Source: Enoplosus armatus (lineage: Eukaryota; Chordata; Actinopteri; Centrarchiformes; Enoplosidae). Taken from it: DNA of 64,000 nucleotides. The notes under the pieces were generated by a model that ran no database searches, was not told the origin of the DNA, and saw nothing but the letters and a program-made list of their open reading frames with translations. Location of the stretch: NCBI RefSeq assembly GCF_043641665.1, contig NC_092190.1:14630048-14694047 (forward strand), written 5' to 3'. Of the stretch, positions 1 through 42,490 are shown in pieces; position 1 is the first letter of the stretch, and each line of letters begins with the position of its first letter. The position numbers and the translations under genes were made by a program.

Positions 1-567
1 AACATCAAATCTCTTAAATGATATGAAATAGAAACCTTTAAAACCATTTGTGAACCGTATGTGTAACGAAATAGTCTAAGCTCCAACATTCATTTACTAG
101 CTAAGATTTTGAATGCAGGACTTTTAGTTGCACAGTATTTTTATACTATTTTTACTTTTACTCAAGTAAAAGATCTCGATACATCTTCCGCTGCTGGACG
201 TTAGTGTAAGTCACGTGATAACTGGTCATATGTGGTAGTTTGTCGTCATATCTCTAGATTTTTTTTTGTCGTCATATCTTCCAAAACCTTTGACTCTATT
301 TTGTAAATGCTTCCTATATTTTAGATTGCGTCATGTTTTATGTTCATTTCATGTCTATCATTTGTGGTGGAATTTTTCCCAGACTGTCTGAGCTGTTGAC
401 ATCTTGTCCCACCACGTTTCTTTTCAAAGACTTTCCGCTTGTGCACTGACAGGCACGCTCTTTATGCAATCATCAGTGTCCACATGCAGCCCTGTGACTC
501 ATGTACGCTGGACTCCAGTTGGAGCTGAAATTGTTCAAAGAAACAAAAATAAAATGTTGCCCCAGAA

Positions 568-910
568 GTTGCTAATTCTAATTAATTATTTTAATGTTAT
601 CGATTAATCTACTGTTCATTTTCATGTTCTCAATTAACTGATTAATTGTTTGATCTATAAAACATTAGAAAACAGTTTTAAAAAGTCCATCACAATGTCC
701 TAGAGCCCAAAGCGACGTCACCAAATGTTTTGTTTGGTCCGACCAACAATTCAAACGCAAAGACTTTCATTTTGAGAACCTGAAACTGTCACATTTTTTA
801 GCACTTCGGCCTGAAAAATGACTTTAACAATTAATAATTTATCACAATACTTGTAGATTCATTTTCTGTCGATCACCGTCCTCATAGAACTGATCGTTGC
901 AACTATGCCT
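568..910. mobile_element. hAT-type MITE remnant, copy 1
   Basis: Begins agttgctaattc and ends gatcgttgcaact, an imperfect inverted pair. Inside are tttggtccgaccaacaattc and cattttctgtcgatca, phrases shared with the copy at 17571-17860 and typical of a very common teleost MITE. Confidence 0.55.
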
Positions 911-2981
911 TACAGTTCTTTAAACAAAGGTGTTAAATGTTGATGAAAATACTTCTGAAAACAAAATGTTAGAAAAGTAGGTTCTAAGTGTATAACTTGT
1001 ATAACTTTCGACGTTGCTGATCAGATGTTCATCTTTAGGAACACTGCAAACTCCTGGCGAGGGGTGAATACCCTCTTTCTCACCCCGCTGTCCGCCCGCC
1101 CTCTCAGAGGTTAAAATTCCTTCGACTGCTCGGCGTGCGCGTGTGTATTAGCATGCACGCGTGTGCGCAGACACTGTTTCTTACCTCGTGCAGGTGGGTG
1201 CAGTAAATATTAGCTTTTCAAATGAACATGGCCACCCTCAGATATTTAAAGGCCGAAAATTGAGAGGCTTTCTTTTTTCTCTTGGCAGGCGGCTCCAAAC
1301 CAACAGCAGACAGCTTGGTTACATTCAACAAACATTAAGTAACCGTTGACTTCAGTCTGTATCTTCTACTGCAGTTCATTTTAGACTTTGGGAAAGGGAG
1401 GAGCTGAGGAAGGGCGCTGGGTTCACCTTGAATGCAAACAAACAGATATTAGCAGATGCTTGCTGCTTCATATAATACCACTGGGTTATTCCCTGAATAT
1501 AAAGCAACACATATGACCTGAGGACATACAGCTGATGTCTGCAGCTATAAACACTACAGAGCGACAATAGTATGTGTTGCATGGCCTCTCCCTACCCTGG
1601 AGACAGACAGACAGACAGACAGAGAGCAGTGATCTTATGGTTAGCCAGTGGCCACAGGCATGCTGAAAATGAGACCTTGAAGAACTGTCGGGAGGCGCTG
1701 TCACTTTTTCCGAGAGATGTCCATTCACGGAGCTTCCCCTGCATTTTTCAGCATGACAGGCAAGCAAGTGGCCTTTAAAACATGTGCAAGCTACAGAGAA
1801 GAAAATAAACAGAAAAAAAAGAAGTCTTGCTTGAATAGGAAGTGATCCACGTGTTGTGAAGTGAAGTTGTGAAGATAGTGGGATAATATTGATAATGAAA
1901 GCCTACAGTTTACACCAAACTCTGCTCTGTCCTCCACCTGACAGTGGATCCGCTAATGTGCTTATTAACTAAAGAGTGCAGAGGACAACATTACTGTGCT
2001 GCAGTTCAGCGTCATGTGGTCTAAAATTACATCAAGGTTACAGTTGACAAATCAATTAGCAAAAACACAATAGAAGAGAGCTGGTCCCTCAGAATTCACA
2101 GGCTATTTAAGCAGATGACGCTGAATGAAAGGAGCCTTTAGTTTCCATATTCGGCAGCTCAGGGATGCCAGCGTTTGGGGCTGTTTTGAGGTTTTGGAGT
2201 TGGCCTTAAACGCTTTTCAGCTATTGGCTGCTTTTGGATGGCAGGAGAGTTTTTACTACGTTGAGAAAGGTGATGTGTTTTAGTGGTGCAGACTGATTTT
2301 TATCAGTTTACCCCATTTTGGATGCCGGTTGCTAAGAGAGATCTTTCATCGAGACACTCGCTTTAAACCACCACCAGTGACAGAAAGCTTGCAGGCCACC
2401 GTGTGGTAGGACACACTGGGAATTGTCAGCTTTCTCTGGGATATTGTGTCCACTGTTAGTTTCCGCAGGAGGACGCATTTGACAGAGGATAAACCAGATA
2501 TATGTCATTTTCCTGTCGTTTTATTTATGAAAGTATTTACATTTTAAAGATGTTAAGTCACTGATATAGATTTACAGAGTCGTTACAGTTAGTAGAATCA
2601 TATTAATGTCATTGAAATGACTCATTGATATAAAATAATGTCTTAATGTTTGTGTTTTGCTTATAATCAATAATAGCACTCTATTCATTTATTCCTCAAT
2701 ACAGTAACAATAGTGCTTAAAGTTTAAATGGATGGATGAGGAGAGGAGAGGGCTGTCCTAAATCCATCTGACGCTCCTCTTCTGGGGTTTTTTTCCTCGA
2801 GCAGCACAATCAGAAAGAGTCATTCATTCATGTCCAGCTGCCAGCTCGGTCCTCTCGTTCTCTCCTGGGCGCTGACAGGAAATTCTGACCTGCGGTCGCT
2901 TTGTGCTTGGACGTGTTCAGAGAGAAAGATTCAAAACCTAGACTGAGAAATGTGTGTTAATGTGTGCAGGAATGAGCTTTA

Positions 2982-3008
2982 TGTGTGTGTGTGTGTGTGT
3001 GTGTGTGT
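2982..3008 (+). repeat. GT microsatellite
   Basis: About 13 TG units in the first visible igf2bp2 intron. Confidence 0.9.
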
Positions 3009-4541
3009 TATATGCTTTTATCTGTGTGCTTGTGTTTCCCGCGGAGAATCCTCCTGAACTTAGATCCACCTCTCATTATCTCTTCTTATTACTGTTTCTC
3101 CTCCACTTCATTTCTTTACCTCCATCCTCTGCTCTCGCTCCTCCAATGTCTCCTAATTGTGTGCTGAAATGCTTCTTAAATGATGTTTTGGGGTTACGGT
3201 CGATCAGCGGTGTGGCTTTTTTTTTTCTCCACCAGCCTCTCTGATTTTTAAATCAGCAGCTCTCATTGCGGAGCTGAACTCTCTCACGTTAATGTAGTTG
3301 TTAACAGCTTGTGGTCACCGGGCGGTTTGTGTGGCTTTGCTGTTTGAGCCGACGCGCTCGGTGGAAGGCTGTGTGGAAGCACCGGGCAGAGAGGGACACT
3401 GTCTCATTTGTACGTCCATCTTTCTTCTGTCTTCTCTGACTGACAGATAAACAACTAAAAAGACGTGGTTAAACCGAGCTTGTTCAAATCCTCATCATCT
3501 TGACAACTCTGGGGTTTGATCATCTTTGTTGTTAATCACAAATCAAATTCACAAACAGTTGACAGGTTGACAGGCAGCAAAAAATACGGATAAAGATTGA
3601 AATGCATGTGATACATTGTCAAGGAATAAATGAAAATCTTGTTCATTGGTTGGTACGGCTATTTTTTCTTTCTTTCTTTTGTTCTCTTTTCTAAAATTCG
3701 AACCAAAAACACTTCCTCTAATGCGATTGCTTCACTCAGGAAAAGGGAAGTCTTTAAGGTCCAAGAGATGTCTGAAATTACCAAAACAAAACCAAAACTG
3801 CGACTTTATCCTCAGTTGATTCTTTTTCATGTGAAATTTCAGCATGTTTCAGCAAGTTTATTTCAACACTTTTAAATGTATCTGTGAATTATATGACTTC
3901 TACCCCGACTTCGTCACTTCCTTCTTTCTCAAATAAAAAATGGCAGCTTTGTTGCTTTTTAATTGTTAAATCATGAATGCGGTCCTAAGCGATACAAATG
4001 TATTTTTTCTTCTGATCATCCCTAATCAAATTGCTTTGGATTTGTCAAATTATTCGTCCTCATTCTTTAGCAATTACAGCCATTTTCATTCAAATCAGTT
4101 TTTTTTTCATGTCTTTTGTGTCACCTCCACGTCTCGCAGTGAGAGTAGCGAGAATAGCATTTGTAGGAGGGTGTTACTGAGAGTCACTAGCTGCTGTCTA
4201 ATAAACGTCCACACCTACGTTTCCTCCAGCACTTCCACGACAGTCATTTGATTTGTTATACTGTCTAATGAGCTGTGGGCGTTGTAGAAAGCTAAGATGA
4301 CACTGACTGTTAAATTACATACGATACAGCTCTGACTCTGCATTTGTGCCTCTGAAGCGTCTTTTGCTTCTCTTTCTCTTTGCTGTTGTTACGAGGAGTG
4401 TGTATATCGTGTATATAAGTGAAGTTTGGCTTTCTCCATAAACACATGACTGTAACTCTATATGTGTGTGTGTGTGTGTAAGTGTGAGTGTGTGGTTCAG
4501 GTCTGTTAAATCCACTCCGTCTGTGTCTCTCATCTCTGCAG

Positions 4542-22346
<17,805 letters not shown>

Positions 22347-25300
22347 CCAGCGGGGCGGGTTCAGCAGGCGCCAGCCAATGAATGTAGCCCTCCCAAACGG
22401 ACAGAGACCTACCCAGACAAAGGCCAAGGCCAAGGGGGACATGCAGGGCAGACCAGCAGCACCGGGATCAAAACCAAAGAACTTCACAAGGGGGGAAACA
22501 AGTGAGAGCCAAAGGCTGAGGGCATTGTGTGCACTGCCAGCCCTGTGAGAGCAGATAGAGTGGGAGAAACCGTACTGATAGAAAATAATAAAAAGACCAA
22601 AAAAAAAAATCTAAAAGAAAGGTGGAAATGGCAGATAATTTGGGAACTGTTGTCTTCACAGTTTAAAAAGGTCAACAGGACATAGTATGTCGCCCTGCAT
22701 AACGTTATCTCTTTAGTTGGACTAACATAGGCCTAACAAACGGATAAAGCTGTATTAACTCGAGCGTATACGAGGCATAGTAATTGATATTTTGGGTTAG
22801 AACAAGAGCGAGTGACAATGGACACCTTCTCTCACAAGAGTTTGAGATGATATTCAGATTGCAAGATTAAATATCCTTAGCAGTATTAATACAGAGTAGA
22901 AAAGTATATTGACACACACTGAGAGTTTGCACTGTTATTTTTCTATCAAAATGACAGTGCGACTTGGTGCAGTTTTTAATATTTTGCTTGTTCCAGAGAT
23001 TGACTGGGCTGTGACAGCCACATAAAAGCGGTTTCCCTTGTTTGTTCACATTTATTATAGGCCACTGAAATCAAAAAAAAGAAAAGAAAACCCCTATAAG
23101 TAAATATGGTGAATGGTTCTGAGTCTTTGTAACAAGCCTGTGTGTGTGTGCCAACGCAAAAGATAACGTCCCTTTGAAACATCTCTCACCATTCATATCT
23201 GATGCTACGTTTTATTTGTTTTATTTCTTCCTTTTCTGCTAACTTCTGCTTCACTTTCTCATCACTCTCTCTCATCTGGCATCAAGTTTTTTTTCTTTTA
23301 ATAGGATGAAAATATTTGTTGTCAAGAAACACTTTCTTTTCCGTAGCCTTTTGATAACATTGAACTGACTGCCACTTTCGCTCAACAGAACAGAGGTTAA
23401 ATGCAACAGGGGAATATTATATTATATAATTTTTTTGGTTTGTTTTACCAGTAAACTGGTGTCACAAGAGACTATATGTACATTCATGCTTGTTGTCCTG
23501 ATATAAAAAAATAATAATAATCAAAAGGATGTCTCTAAAGGCGTTCTCCTTCGACGACGATCAGAGCAAAAATTGACGTCTAAAAAAACAACAACAAATT
23601 GGTGCACCTTTGCTTGTTAACAAGCGACCTTAACAAGCGTCATTTTGAATGTGCACCAACACACTCTGCCTTATGAGGACGTCACGAGGGCCGACACAGG
23701 ATGTGAGCTGAGAGCCCAGACAGGGTTCGGGGGGAGGGGGGTGGCGGGTGGGGGGGTGCAGACTTATGGTGTGTGGAGTGGCAGTGAGGAGCAGTTTTGG
23801 GTTAGAGGGTGGGGGTGGGGGTTTATGGGGAGGTACTGTACGACCTGTGGTACACACACAACCGCAAACGTGACCGCAGCCGCGTTTGGCTTTAACCCTC
23901 TCTTGTCAGGGAGCTTTCTAAAATGGCATGACAGCTGTGAATGTACGACATGCAGCCTTTTTAGAAATATCACCCCTGCCGTGTCCAGCAGGCCGGGCCA
24001 GAGGCACAGACACACAGATTGTCATTCTCACTCTCGCTCTTTTCTTTTGACTTTTCTTTTTTGTTGTTGTTGATGTTGTTGTTTTATTTTGGCGAGCTGG
24101 CCTACTGCTCTGCGAGTGCGCTGGACACGCACGTCCTGGTGTCCCTTTGTGCTTTACTTTGGAGACCATGGAAGCTTGTTGCCTTATTTTTGTCACCTTT
24201 TCAGACATCACCCATCAGCTTCATCTTCCAGACGCAAGGTTATTGCCAATACGCACAGCTTCCTCCGTGTGTGTATGTGTGTGTGTGTGCGCAAGTGTGT
24301 GTGTATATATATATAAAAAGAGAGAGTAATATTTATGAATCTATTTTTTTCCTATTTTGTGATGAGAGCTATTGATAAGAAACAAAAAGAAAACAAAGTC
24401 CTTTTCTTTTTTTCCTCAGTGGGACACTGCCATATTATTTTGAAGGGAAGTGTTTATTTTCTTGAAAACTAGACTATGAATAATAATATAAATAAAAACC
24501 TGAAAAAATAGGAGAACAGTAAAGTGAACCACCGCGTTAACTTTGGTCAGGATGTGAACAGTGCGCATGTCAGTATTGTGATCTACCTCAGGCTTCAGGG
24601 TACCTCAGTCCAATCTTTCATTTCCCCTTTTTCCACATTTTGTATGCCTTGTTAACTGATCATTTTGAGCGTTTTTAATTTTCTTTTTTAATGAAAAAAA
24701 AGAACAAAAGAAAAGACCTACAGTAATCTCTAAACTCTTCAGGTCCAGTCGACTAGTGAAACTTTGTAAACCGTAGTCAACTCTGTTGGACTGTCTTTGC
24801 CTGGACGCCATACAACCTCTTAATGATACACGTCAAAAGGATTTCAAAGTTGATTTTTTTTTTTTGCTAGAAAGGAATGAGGAGCAGGATCTAAGGGGTA
24901 CATACCTGCCCGAAGTGGTTCTGAATGTGGATGTTGTGTACTGATTTCACCATCAAAGAAAGAAAAAACCAGTTGATAGAAACAGAAACTAACCAACTGT
25001 ACCTCCTGTTTTTCCCAACTGTACCTCCAGGTTTTTTTTAGACTTTTAAAAAAACAATGAAGTTTATTCACTTGTGGGAGAAAAAAAAAAGAATTTTATA
25101 ACAACCCAACCCAATCTTACCAGCTCTATTTGATAACAGCATACTCTGGGGTTGATTTGAAGAAAACACGAAGCTGCAAAAATACACTGACAGGACTCTT
25201 GAACATGGTGTAAAACCTTAGTCTTCTGTGTAGAATGTAGAACAACTCTAGTCTAGTCGTTGAAATGTCACTGTGTACGACAAGATAACTGTATATCTGT

Positions 25301-27115
25301 AAACATGTACAATAGAGTCACACATAAATGCATCATTTTCTGTCTCTCTATAACACTTACCAGTCTGCACCTGCGTTGTGAGAGATGGCGGGAGAAGTTT
25401 GGAGAGTCACAGCTTCCCTCAACACTGACCTCTAAACGGCTTTTCCCATCAATCTACCGATTTAATTTGAATTTTTTTTTCTTTTTGTTGTGCTGTACAT
25501 TTCAGAATTACCTCTCAGAATCCAAGGCTGACTTTAGTTACTAAAAACCGATGTAGGGCAAAGGAATTAAATAAACAAATGATATAGTAAAAGTTTAGTG
25601 TTTTGTCTTTGGACTTCTTTTAACTGTTGAGAGCTGATTTTTAGGGTTAGGGTTTTTTTTTTTTTGGAGGGCAGACTTTTGTCATCAGATGAGGCGGATC
25701 ATTTTTGTCCCAGTGAACACAGACTAGCAGTGCTAAAATAAAAATAAAAAGGTCTATCAAACTCACACAATGCCTGAGGCTGTTCTCAGCAAGCCTCCCC
25801 ACAGCCGGTACAGTACCTCATACTGAAGATGATAGCTCACCAGACCTGATTCAAATACCCTGACCTTACCCACACGGATGCAGTACGGTGCTTCTACTCG
25901 AACGCATGACTCCTGTGGTGGTCTGCTTCACTGTAGAAGGGCCATGTCGCGGAGAGGAAAAAAAAACGCTTTTCACAGTAGCACTGGAAATTGTAGTTTG
26001 TCACTCATGGTTTTGTTTGACTGTCAGCAGTAGCCTTTTTAGAGCAGTTTTGAAGTTGAGGTTCTTGCGTTGCAGAGGACTCCTCAGACCTCTGTCTCCC
26101 TTTTGTTTGGCTCTTTATACAGGAAGTGCAGGTTTCCCTCTATCTCAGCTGGTTCGGTTTCACTGTGGCGTTGTCAGCACATCTGTAAGCCAACTGCTGT
26201 CTGAGGCGAAACTTTTTTAAACTTTTTTTTTGTTTTTTACTTCCAAGGATTGGTGTTTCTAGATTTTGTGGGGTGTTGCTAGACATTAATATTCAGTACC
26301 AGAAAAACCACAATCACACACATCACTGAGGGTGTATTGTGTTGTTAGTCATATCACATGGTGGTTGGATAGTTTAGGCTTTTTTTTTTTTCGTTTTGTT
26401 TTCTGTTGATCTAGTTTTCTCGTCATTTACACTGATTTAATAATGTAGTCTGGAGCAGTAGCTGGGATTCTTTGCTTATAATATTCATTCCTGTTAGATC
26501 ACTACCAATAATACTAGCTGTTAAATTGTGGTTGAAAAAAAATGTCCTAGCTAGGATTTTGAACAGATTTGGGAATCAGAATGGCAAAATAAAATGAATC
26601 TGTGACATACAAAGAAGGAAGGAGGGTGTATCCAGGTCCGGTTATAAAACTTGTTCTGCATTCAACAACCATGGATTTAGTGAAGTCTGGTCGAATGTAT
26701 GCAGAACCACAGCAGTGTTTTTTTTGTCCTGTCTAGTTGTTAAATGAGAAAACACAAAGCATTGCATGAGACTGTTGTAGGCGATCCAGTATTTAATACA
26801 CTTCATATAGCACTAGACTTTCAGTAGTGGTTTTACATGGATCCATTTCTTAACTGCATTTCACCATTTGGGAGATTCCTTTTGTTTCCTCAGTAGGTCA
26901 CAACCCTCAAGTACTACATTTCCCACGGGCCAAAAGGTCCCAAACACCTCAAGGTAATCGGTGACTGTGCGCTGGACAGACAAATGATCCATTTTTAACA
27001 CATCTTGTGGATCCATGCCTTTCTGGTAACAGCCATGCTGTTGTTTTGAGTTGTGAGTGAACTGTATTGCTGAGCAACCTGGATCTGAGCAATAAAGAAT
27101 ATTTGAAAAACAAAC
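22347..27115 (+). other. igf2bp2: igf2bp2 3'UTR (extent inferred)
   Basis: No plausible coding exon follows the stop on this strand until the facing tmem41a transcript. The stretch is rich in T runs and carries several AATAAA hexamers (among them 26588-26593 and 27091-27096). The upstream one would give a UTR of about 4.2 kb and the downstream one about 4.75 kb. Long 3'UTRs are normal for this family. Two G-quadruplex motifs (23723-23831) and let-7 seed matches (24583-24607, 25814) lie inside. Which poly(A) signal is used cannot be decided from sequence. Confidence 0.6.
27091..27096 (+). terminator. Candidate distal poly(A) signal of igf2bp2
   Basis: AATAAA on the plus strand, 41 bp before the opposing tmem41a signal. 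A nearer alternative is at 26588-26593. Confidence 0.5.
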
Positions 27116-27119
27116 CGTT

Positions 27120-28229
27120 TTCACGTTTACTGTTGTTTTATTATTTCAAAGTTTGAAATAAAAGGTGCCACATCACTTATGATCTGACAAATGTTCCAGC
27201 CAAACTGTGAACTACATTACACTTAAAATAATTTACATCTTTGAGGAAACAGAAATCTGACATAACATTTTACATCTTAACCCACACGAAGAAAGAGATT
27301 TAAAACAACACTTTGTGCAGCGTAGACGCTGTTGGACCAGTACTGTACAAAAAGATACATGGACTGTGAAAAGAGGCAGCAAAGAGAAGGATTTAAAGCA
27401 ATATTAAGGCTTGATTTAACAGAGGCCTCACACTGCCTGAATTAACTGCACATTCACTTTCAGATAAGAGTCCAGCTGACCAGACATCATGACAGTAAAA
27501 TGGGGCTGTAATTCAACTGATTACTCAAAGTAACTCACTCACTCAACATGGCATTCTGGTCTCTAAATTACACAATTTTAAAAACGTTGAGTTCAAACTG
27601 GGTTGAAAAATAGTGCAAATTGTCCTACGTACCTCTATTACAATTTATACTAAAATTGCAAAATGCGATTGTCAAATAAGAAAAATACAGTTTCCAAATT
27701 GTATAATATATGCTGCAAACATGGTCAGTATTTCAGTTACAAATATAGTCTGAACCATCCAGGGCCGTTACATTTACATTAACTTATCCACATGTCCATG
27801 TTGGAGGTAGAAGTTTGAAACATGACAGGCACTTGAAACACTACCTGTTAAAACTGAAGCAGTACTCTTATTCTAACAACAAGAGTACAATAGCAAAGTT
27901 TCCTTAAAATCCTTCCCTCTTTCCATATGAATACTGTACATTCATACATCTATATACACACACTGTGCATGCTGGGCCCACAGACGTTATGGCATAGAAA
28001 CACCAACATTTTGATAACACAAAATAATTGGCTTCAAATCCCACTGTGCCAGTCTTATTTTCATCTCCAGGTGGCTCCGGGAAAGTAAAGCACTCCCAGA
28101 TAAAAGAAACCTTTACACGTGGTTGTGTGTGCACAAAGTTTTTCTGGACGAGTCACCACTTGAAATACATTCACTCTTGAGGGCAGAGGCCATCAAAGCG
28201 CCAGGGAACAGACTCATTCCCAGAACAAA
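27120..28229 (-). other. tmem41a: tmem41a 3'UTR (extent inferred)
   Basis: About 1.1 kb from the stop to an AATAAA on the minus strand at 27137-27142 (TTTATT on the plus strand). No other gene is visible in the stretch, which is AT-rich. The end is inferred from the hexamer alone. Confidence 0.55.
27137..27142 (-). terminator. Candidate poly(A) signal of tmem41a
   Basis: TTTATT on the plus strand, AATAAA on the minus strand, about 1.1 kb after the tmem41a stop. Confidence 0.55.
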
Positions 28230-31997
<3,768 letters not shown>

Positions 31998-33241
31998 ATT
32001 CCTCACTTTGTTAGCCAGAACACGGCTTCAGCTCCCTGTTGTCAGTGAGAGAGACAATGGCCAACCGCTGCTTCTTCTTCTTCTTCTTCTTCTTCTTCTT
32101 CTTCTTCTTCGAGGTTAAACGGCAGCTGCATCCTTAGTGGCACATTACTGCCCTCTTCTGGTGGTAGTTAACTCCTACAGTGTCCGGTTTGTCAGCTGTT
32201 CAGTCCTCAAGTCCTCAAGTCCTCATTTACCTATTTGAAGTAATTCCAAATTTACCAACAGAGTTTCTAGTAACCACGCAGGGATTATAGGCCATACCAC
32301 AATTGGACAAAACTGCTTTTCATATACTCCCAAGTCTCAAAACCTGATTTTGCAGTTCTCTCCCTTTCCCAGCAGGCCTGTTGCACTTTTTCTGGTTAGG
32401 TGACTATCTCCATCTCTGGCTCTACTTCTCAGATACATCCAACCTCTCTCCTGTCTCTGCTTGTAGGGCCCACACAGGTGAGCCCAGGCCTTAAACCTAA
32501 TCTAATCCTCCAAGTACTGTTCTTGATGCAGGTCACAGTCACATCCCCATATCAACAGACTTGAGGTTATTGTTATATTTGAATAGAAAGATGTGAAATT
32601 ATTGTTTGATAGTTACATGCTACATCAAGATAGCCAACTGAATGGCATATTAATAGAAAAAGGGGAAAATAAATAGACAGAATTTAGTGTTCAGATAGGC
32701 TCCAGGACAGATGGGGGCCGTAATGGTCCAAATGGATGCCAGAAGAAAGCAGAAACCGAGACGACGAAGAAGAACGTTTGTCTTCGTGGAGTAAAATGTG
32801 GGATAAAGGTGATGTAGTCCTGTCAGTGGGAGTGAAGATTGGATGTGTTATAAGAACTGGATGCCAGACCCAAAGATGGCGCCTAGTCTGTCCAATACGA
32901 ATTTCTCGTCTGAGCGCACACGCCAGCGTGTTCACTTCCGGGATATGCGGCCCACTGAATGTGCGCAGTAATGTTTCTCCAGTCCACAGACTTGAAAGTT
33001 TTACAAATACAAAACCTCCATTCATCATTTTACAGACGTCTCTCCCATAATTGTGGTCTACGGGGAAATGCTGTTTGGGCCGCAGGGGGGAGTTTTCGCT
33101 GCAATGCCGCGAGTGGCTGCTGGTCAAAACTGGAAACAAAGCTGAGTCTTTCCAAGTCTTATGTAAGGCGTGAAGTTACAAAGTTCAGTCTGCATACCAA
33201 AAAGAAGTGCGATAGCTTGTAGCGTTTGATCGACAATCGCG
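31998..33241. promoter_or_regulatory. Shared 5' region of tmem41a (-) and ehhadh (+)
   Basis: The two start codons lie 1.24 kb apart, head to head. On the tmem41a side there is a CTT repeat (32071-32110). On the ehhadh side no TATA box stands out. A YY1-like AAGATGGCG (32873-32881), a CCAAT (32892-32896) and an ETS-like ACTTCCGG (32934-32941) cluster about 300-370 bp before the ehhadh ATG. The region also contains incidental open frames on both strands that resemble no gene. No transcription start is demonstrated. Confidence 0.4.
32071..32110 (+). repeat. CTT repeat (GAA on the tmem41a strand)
   Basis: Thirteen CTT units, 74-113 bp upstream of the tmem41a ATG. Confidence 0.95.
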
Positions 33242-41738
<8,497 letters not shown>

Positions 41739-41754
<16 letters not shown>

Positions 41755-41818
41755 GTCTCAAACATCCACAGCCAGCTTTAAGTCTCAAACATCCACAGCC
41801 AGCTTTACATCTCACACA
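41739..41818 (+). repeat. 27-bp tandem repeat across the ehhadh stop codon
   Basis: The units at 41739-41765 and 41766-41792 are identical; a third from 41793 is diverged. Each unit starts ccacagccagcttta, so the coding end (HSQL) and TAA stop lie inside the first unit. Confidence 0.9.
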
Positions 41819-41997
41819 GCTTTAATCTCTTGATTCACTTTAATAATGAGGATCTCATCCTGTGATAAACTGAACTTTATGATAATGCTGATCTTTTTCA
41901 TATGTATATTGTGATTATGTGTAATATTGTAGGAGGCTCTTGTGCTTTCTGTGATTAATAATGATAATTTGTCTGACTGTGAGCCTGCATGTGAGTT

Positions 41998-42225
41998 ACC
42001 AGTTTATTAGGTACACCTATACAATATAATGCAATTCAATGCAACAGCCCTGCAATAAATGTTATCTTTGTGAGGCTTTTAGAGTTTGTGTTGACATTGT
42101 ATCCGAGATGTGGATTAAACTTGATTGATTGTATTATTGTTTCTAATATTTTGTCTCCCTTGTGTATGTGGATGCAGGTGGTTGAAATGGCGAAATATCT
42201 GAATGGTGTTATAGATTGTAGAGAT
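41998..42225. repeat. Teleost interspersed repeat in ehhadh 3'UTR
   Basis: The phrase agtttattaggtacaccta followed by aacagccctgcaataaat is typical of a widespread fish repeat. If correct, it supplies the AATAAA at 42054. Confidence 0.5.
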
Positions 42226-42484
42226 GTATCTAACAATTTATGAATATATTGTCTCAGTACTAACAGATTTCTATGAAGACCTCAGAACACAATCTACAGT
42301 TAAATCTTTTTTAAATGCTCCAAAATGTAATAAATCGCACTGACCAATCGCAACATTTGCATGCAAAAATAGATTATTTCACAGATTTTCCTATATTAGG
42401 CTTGTATAATACATTTTGATACACTTTTTACTGTATGCACAATATGTAATATTAAAAATCTAATCTACATCTATCATATGCCTC

Positions 42485-42490
42485 AATAAA
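42485..42490 (+). terminator. Candidate poly(A) signal of ehhadh
   Basis: A canonical AATAAA about 730 bp after the stop, with T-rich sequence (gattttttttatgtg) beginning about 20 bp later. Confidence 0.45.

Larger units (their letters stand above)
1..4541. other. igf2bp2 intron upstream of first visible exon
   Basis: I looked for the RRM1 exons of igf2bp2 (MNKLYIGNL and VELHGK type peptides) and did not find them, so this is intron. It holds remnants of teleost repeats (108-205 and 568-910), a GT repeat at 2982-3008 and the GT run at 4463-4479 just before the micro-exon. The rest shows nothing recognisable. Confidence 0.6.

Noticed and set aside
2954..3244. Open frames running through GT/CA microsatellites (also near 4466, 4751, 5704, 6204, 16664-17253, 60046-60328)
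   Set aside because: The predicted peptides are Cys-Val or Thr-His repeats dictated by the dinucleotide runs; no conserved protein is present.
23645..24073. A 142-codon frame in the igf2bp2 3'UTR
   Set aside because: Its Gly/Trp-rich peptide arises from the G-quadruplex runs, and it lies downstream of the true stop codon.
26861..27124. An 87-codon minus-strand frame between igf2bp2 and tmem41a
   Set aside because: Lies at the convergent 3' ends, without splice sites or similarity that I recognise.
32684..33139. Overlapping open frames on both strands between tmem41a and ehhadh
   Set aside because: No recognised domain, no splice or family support; more likely promoter or old repeat sequence.
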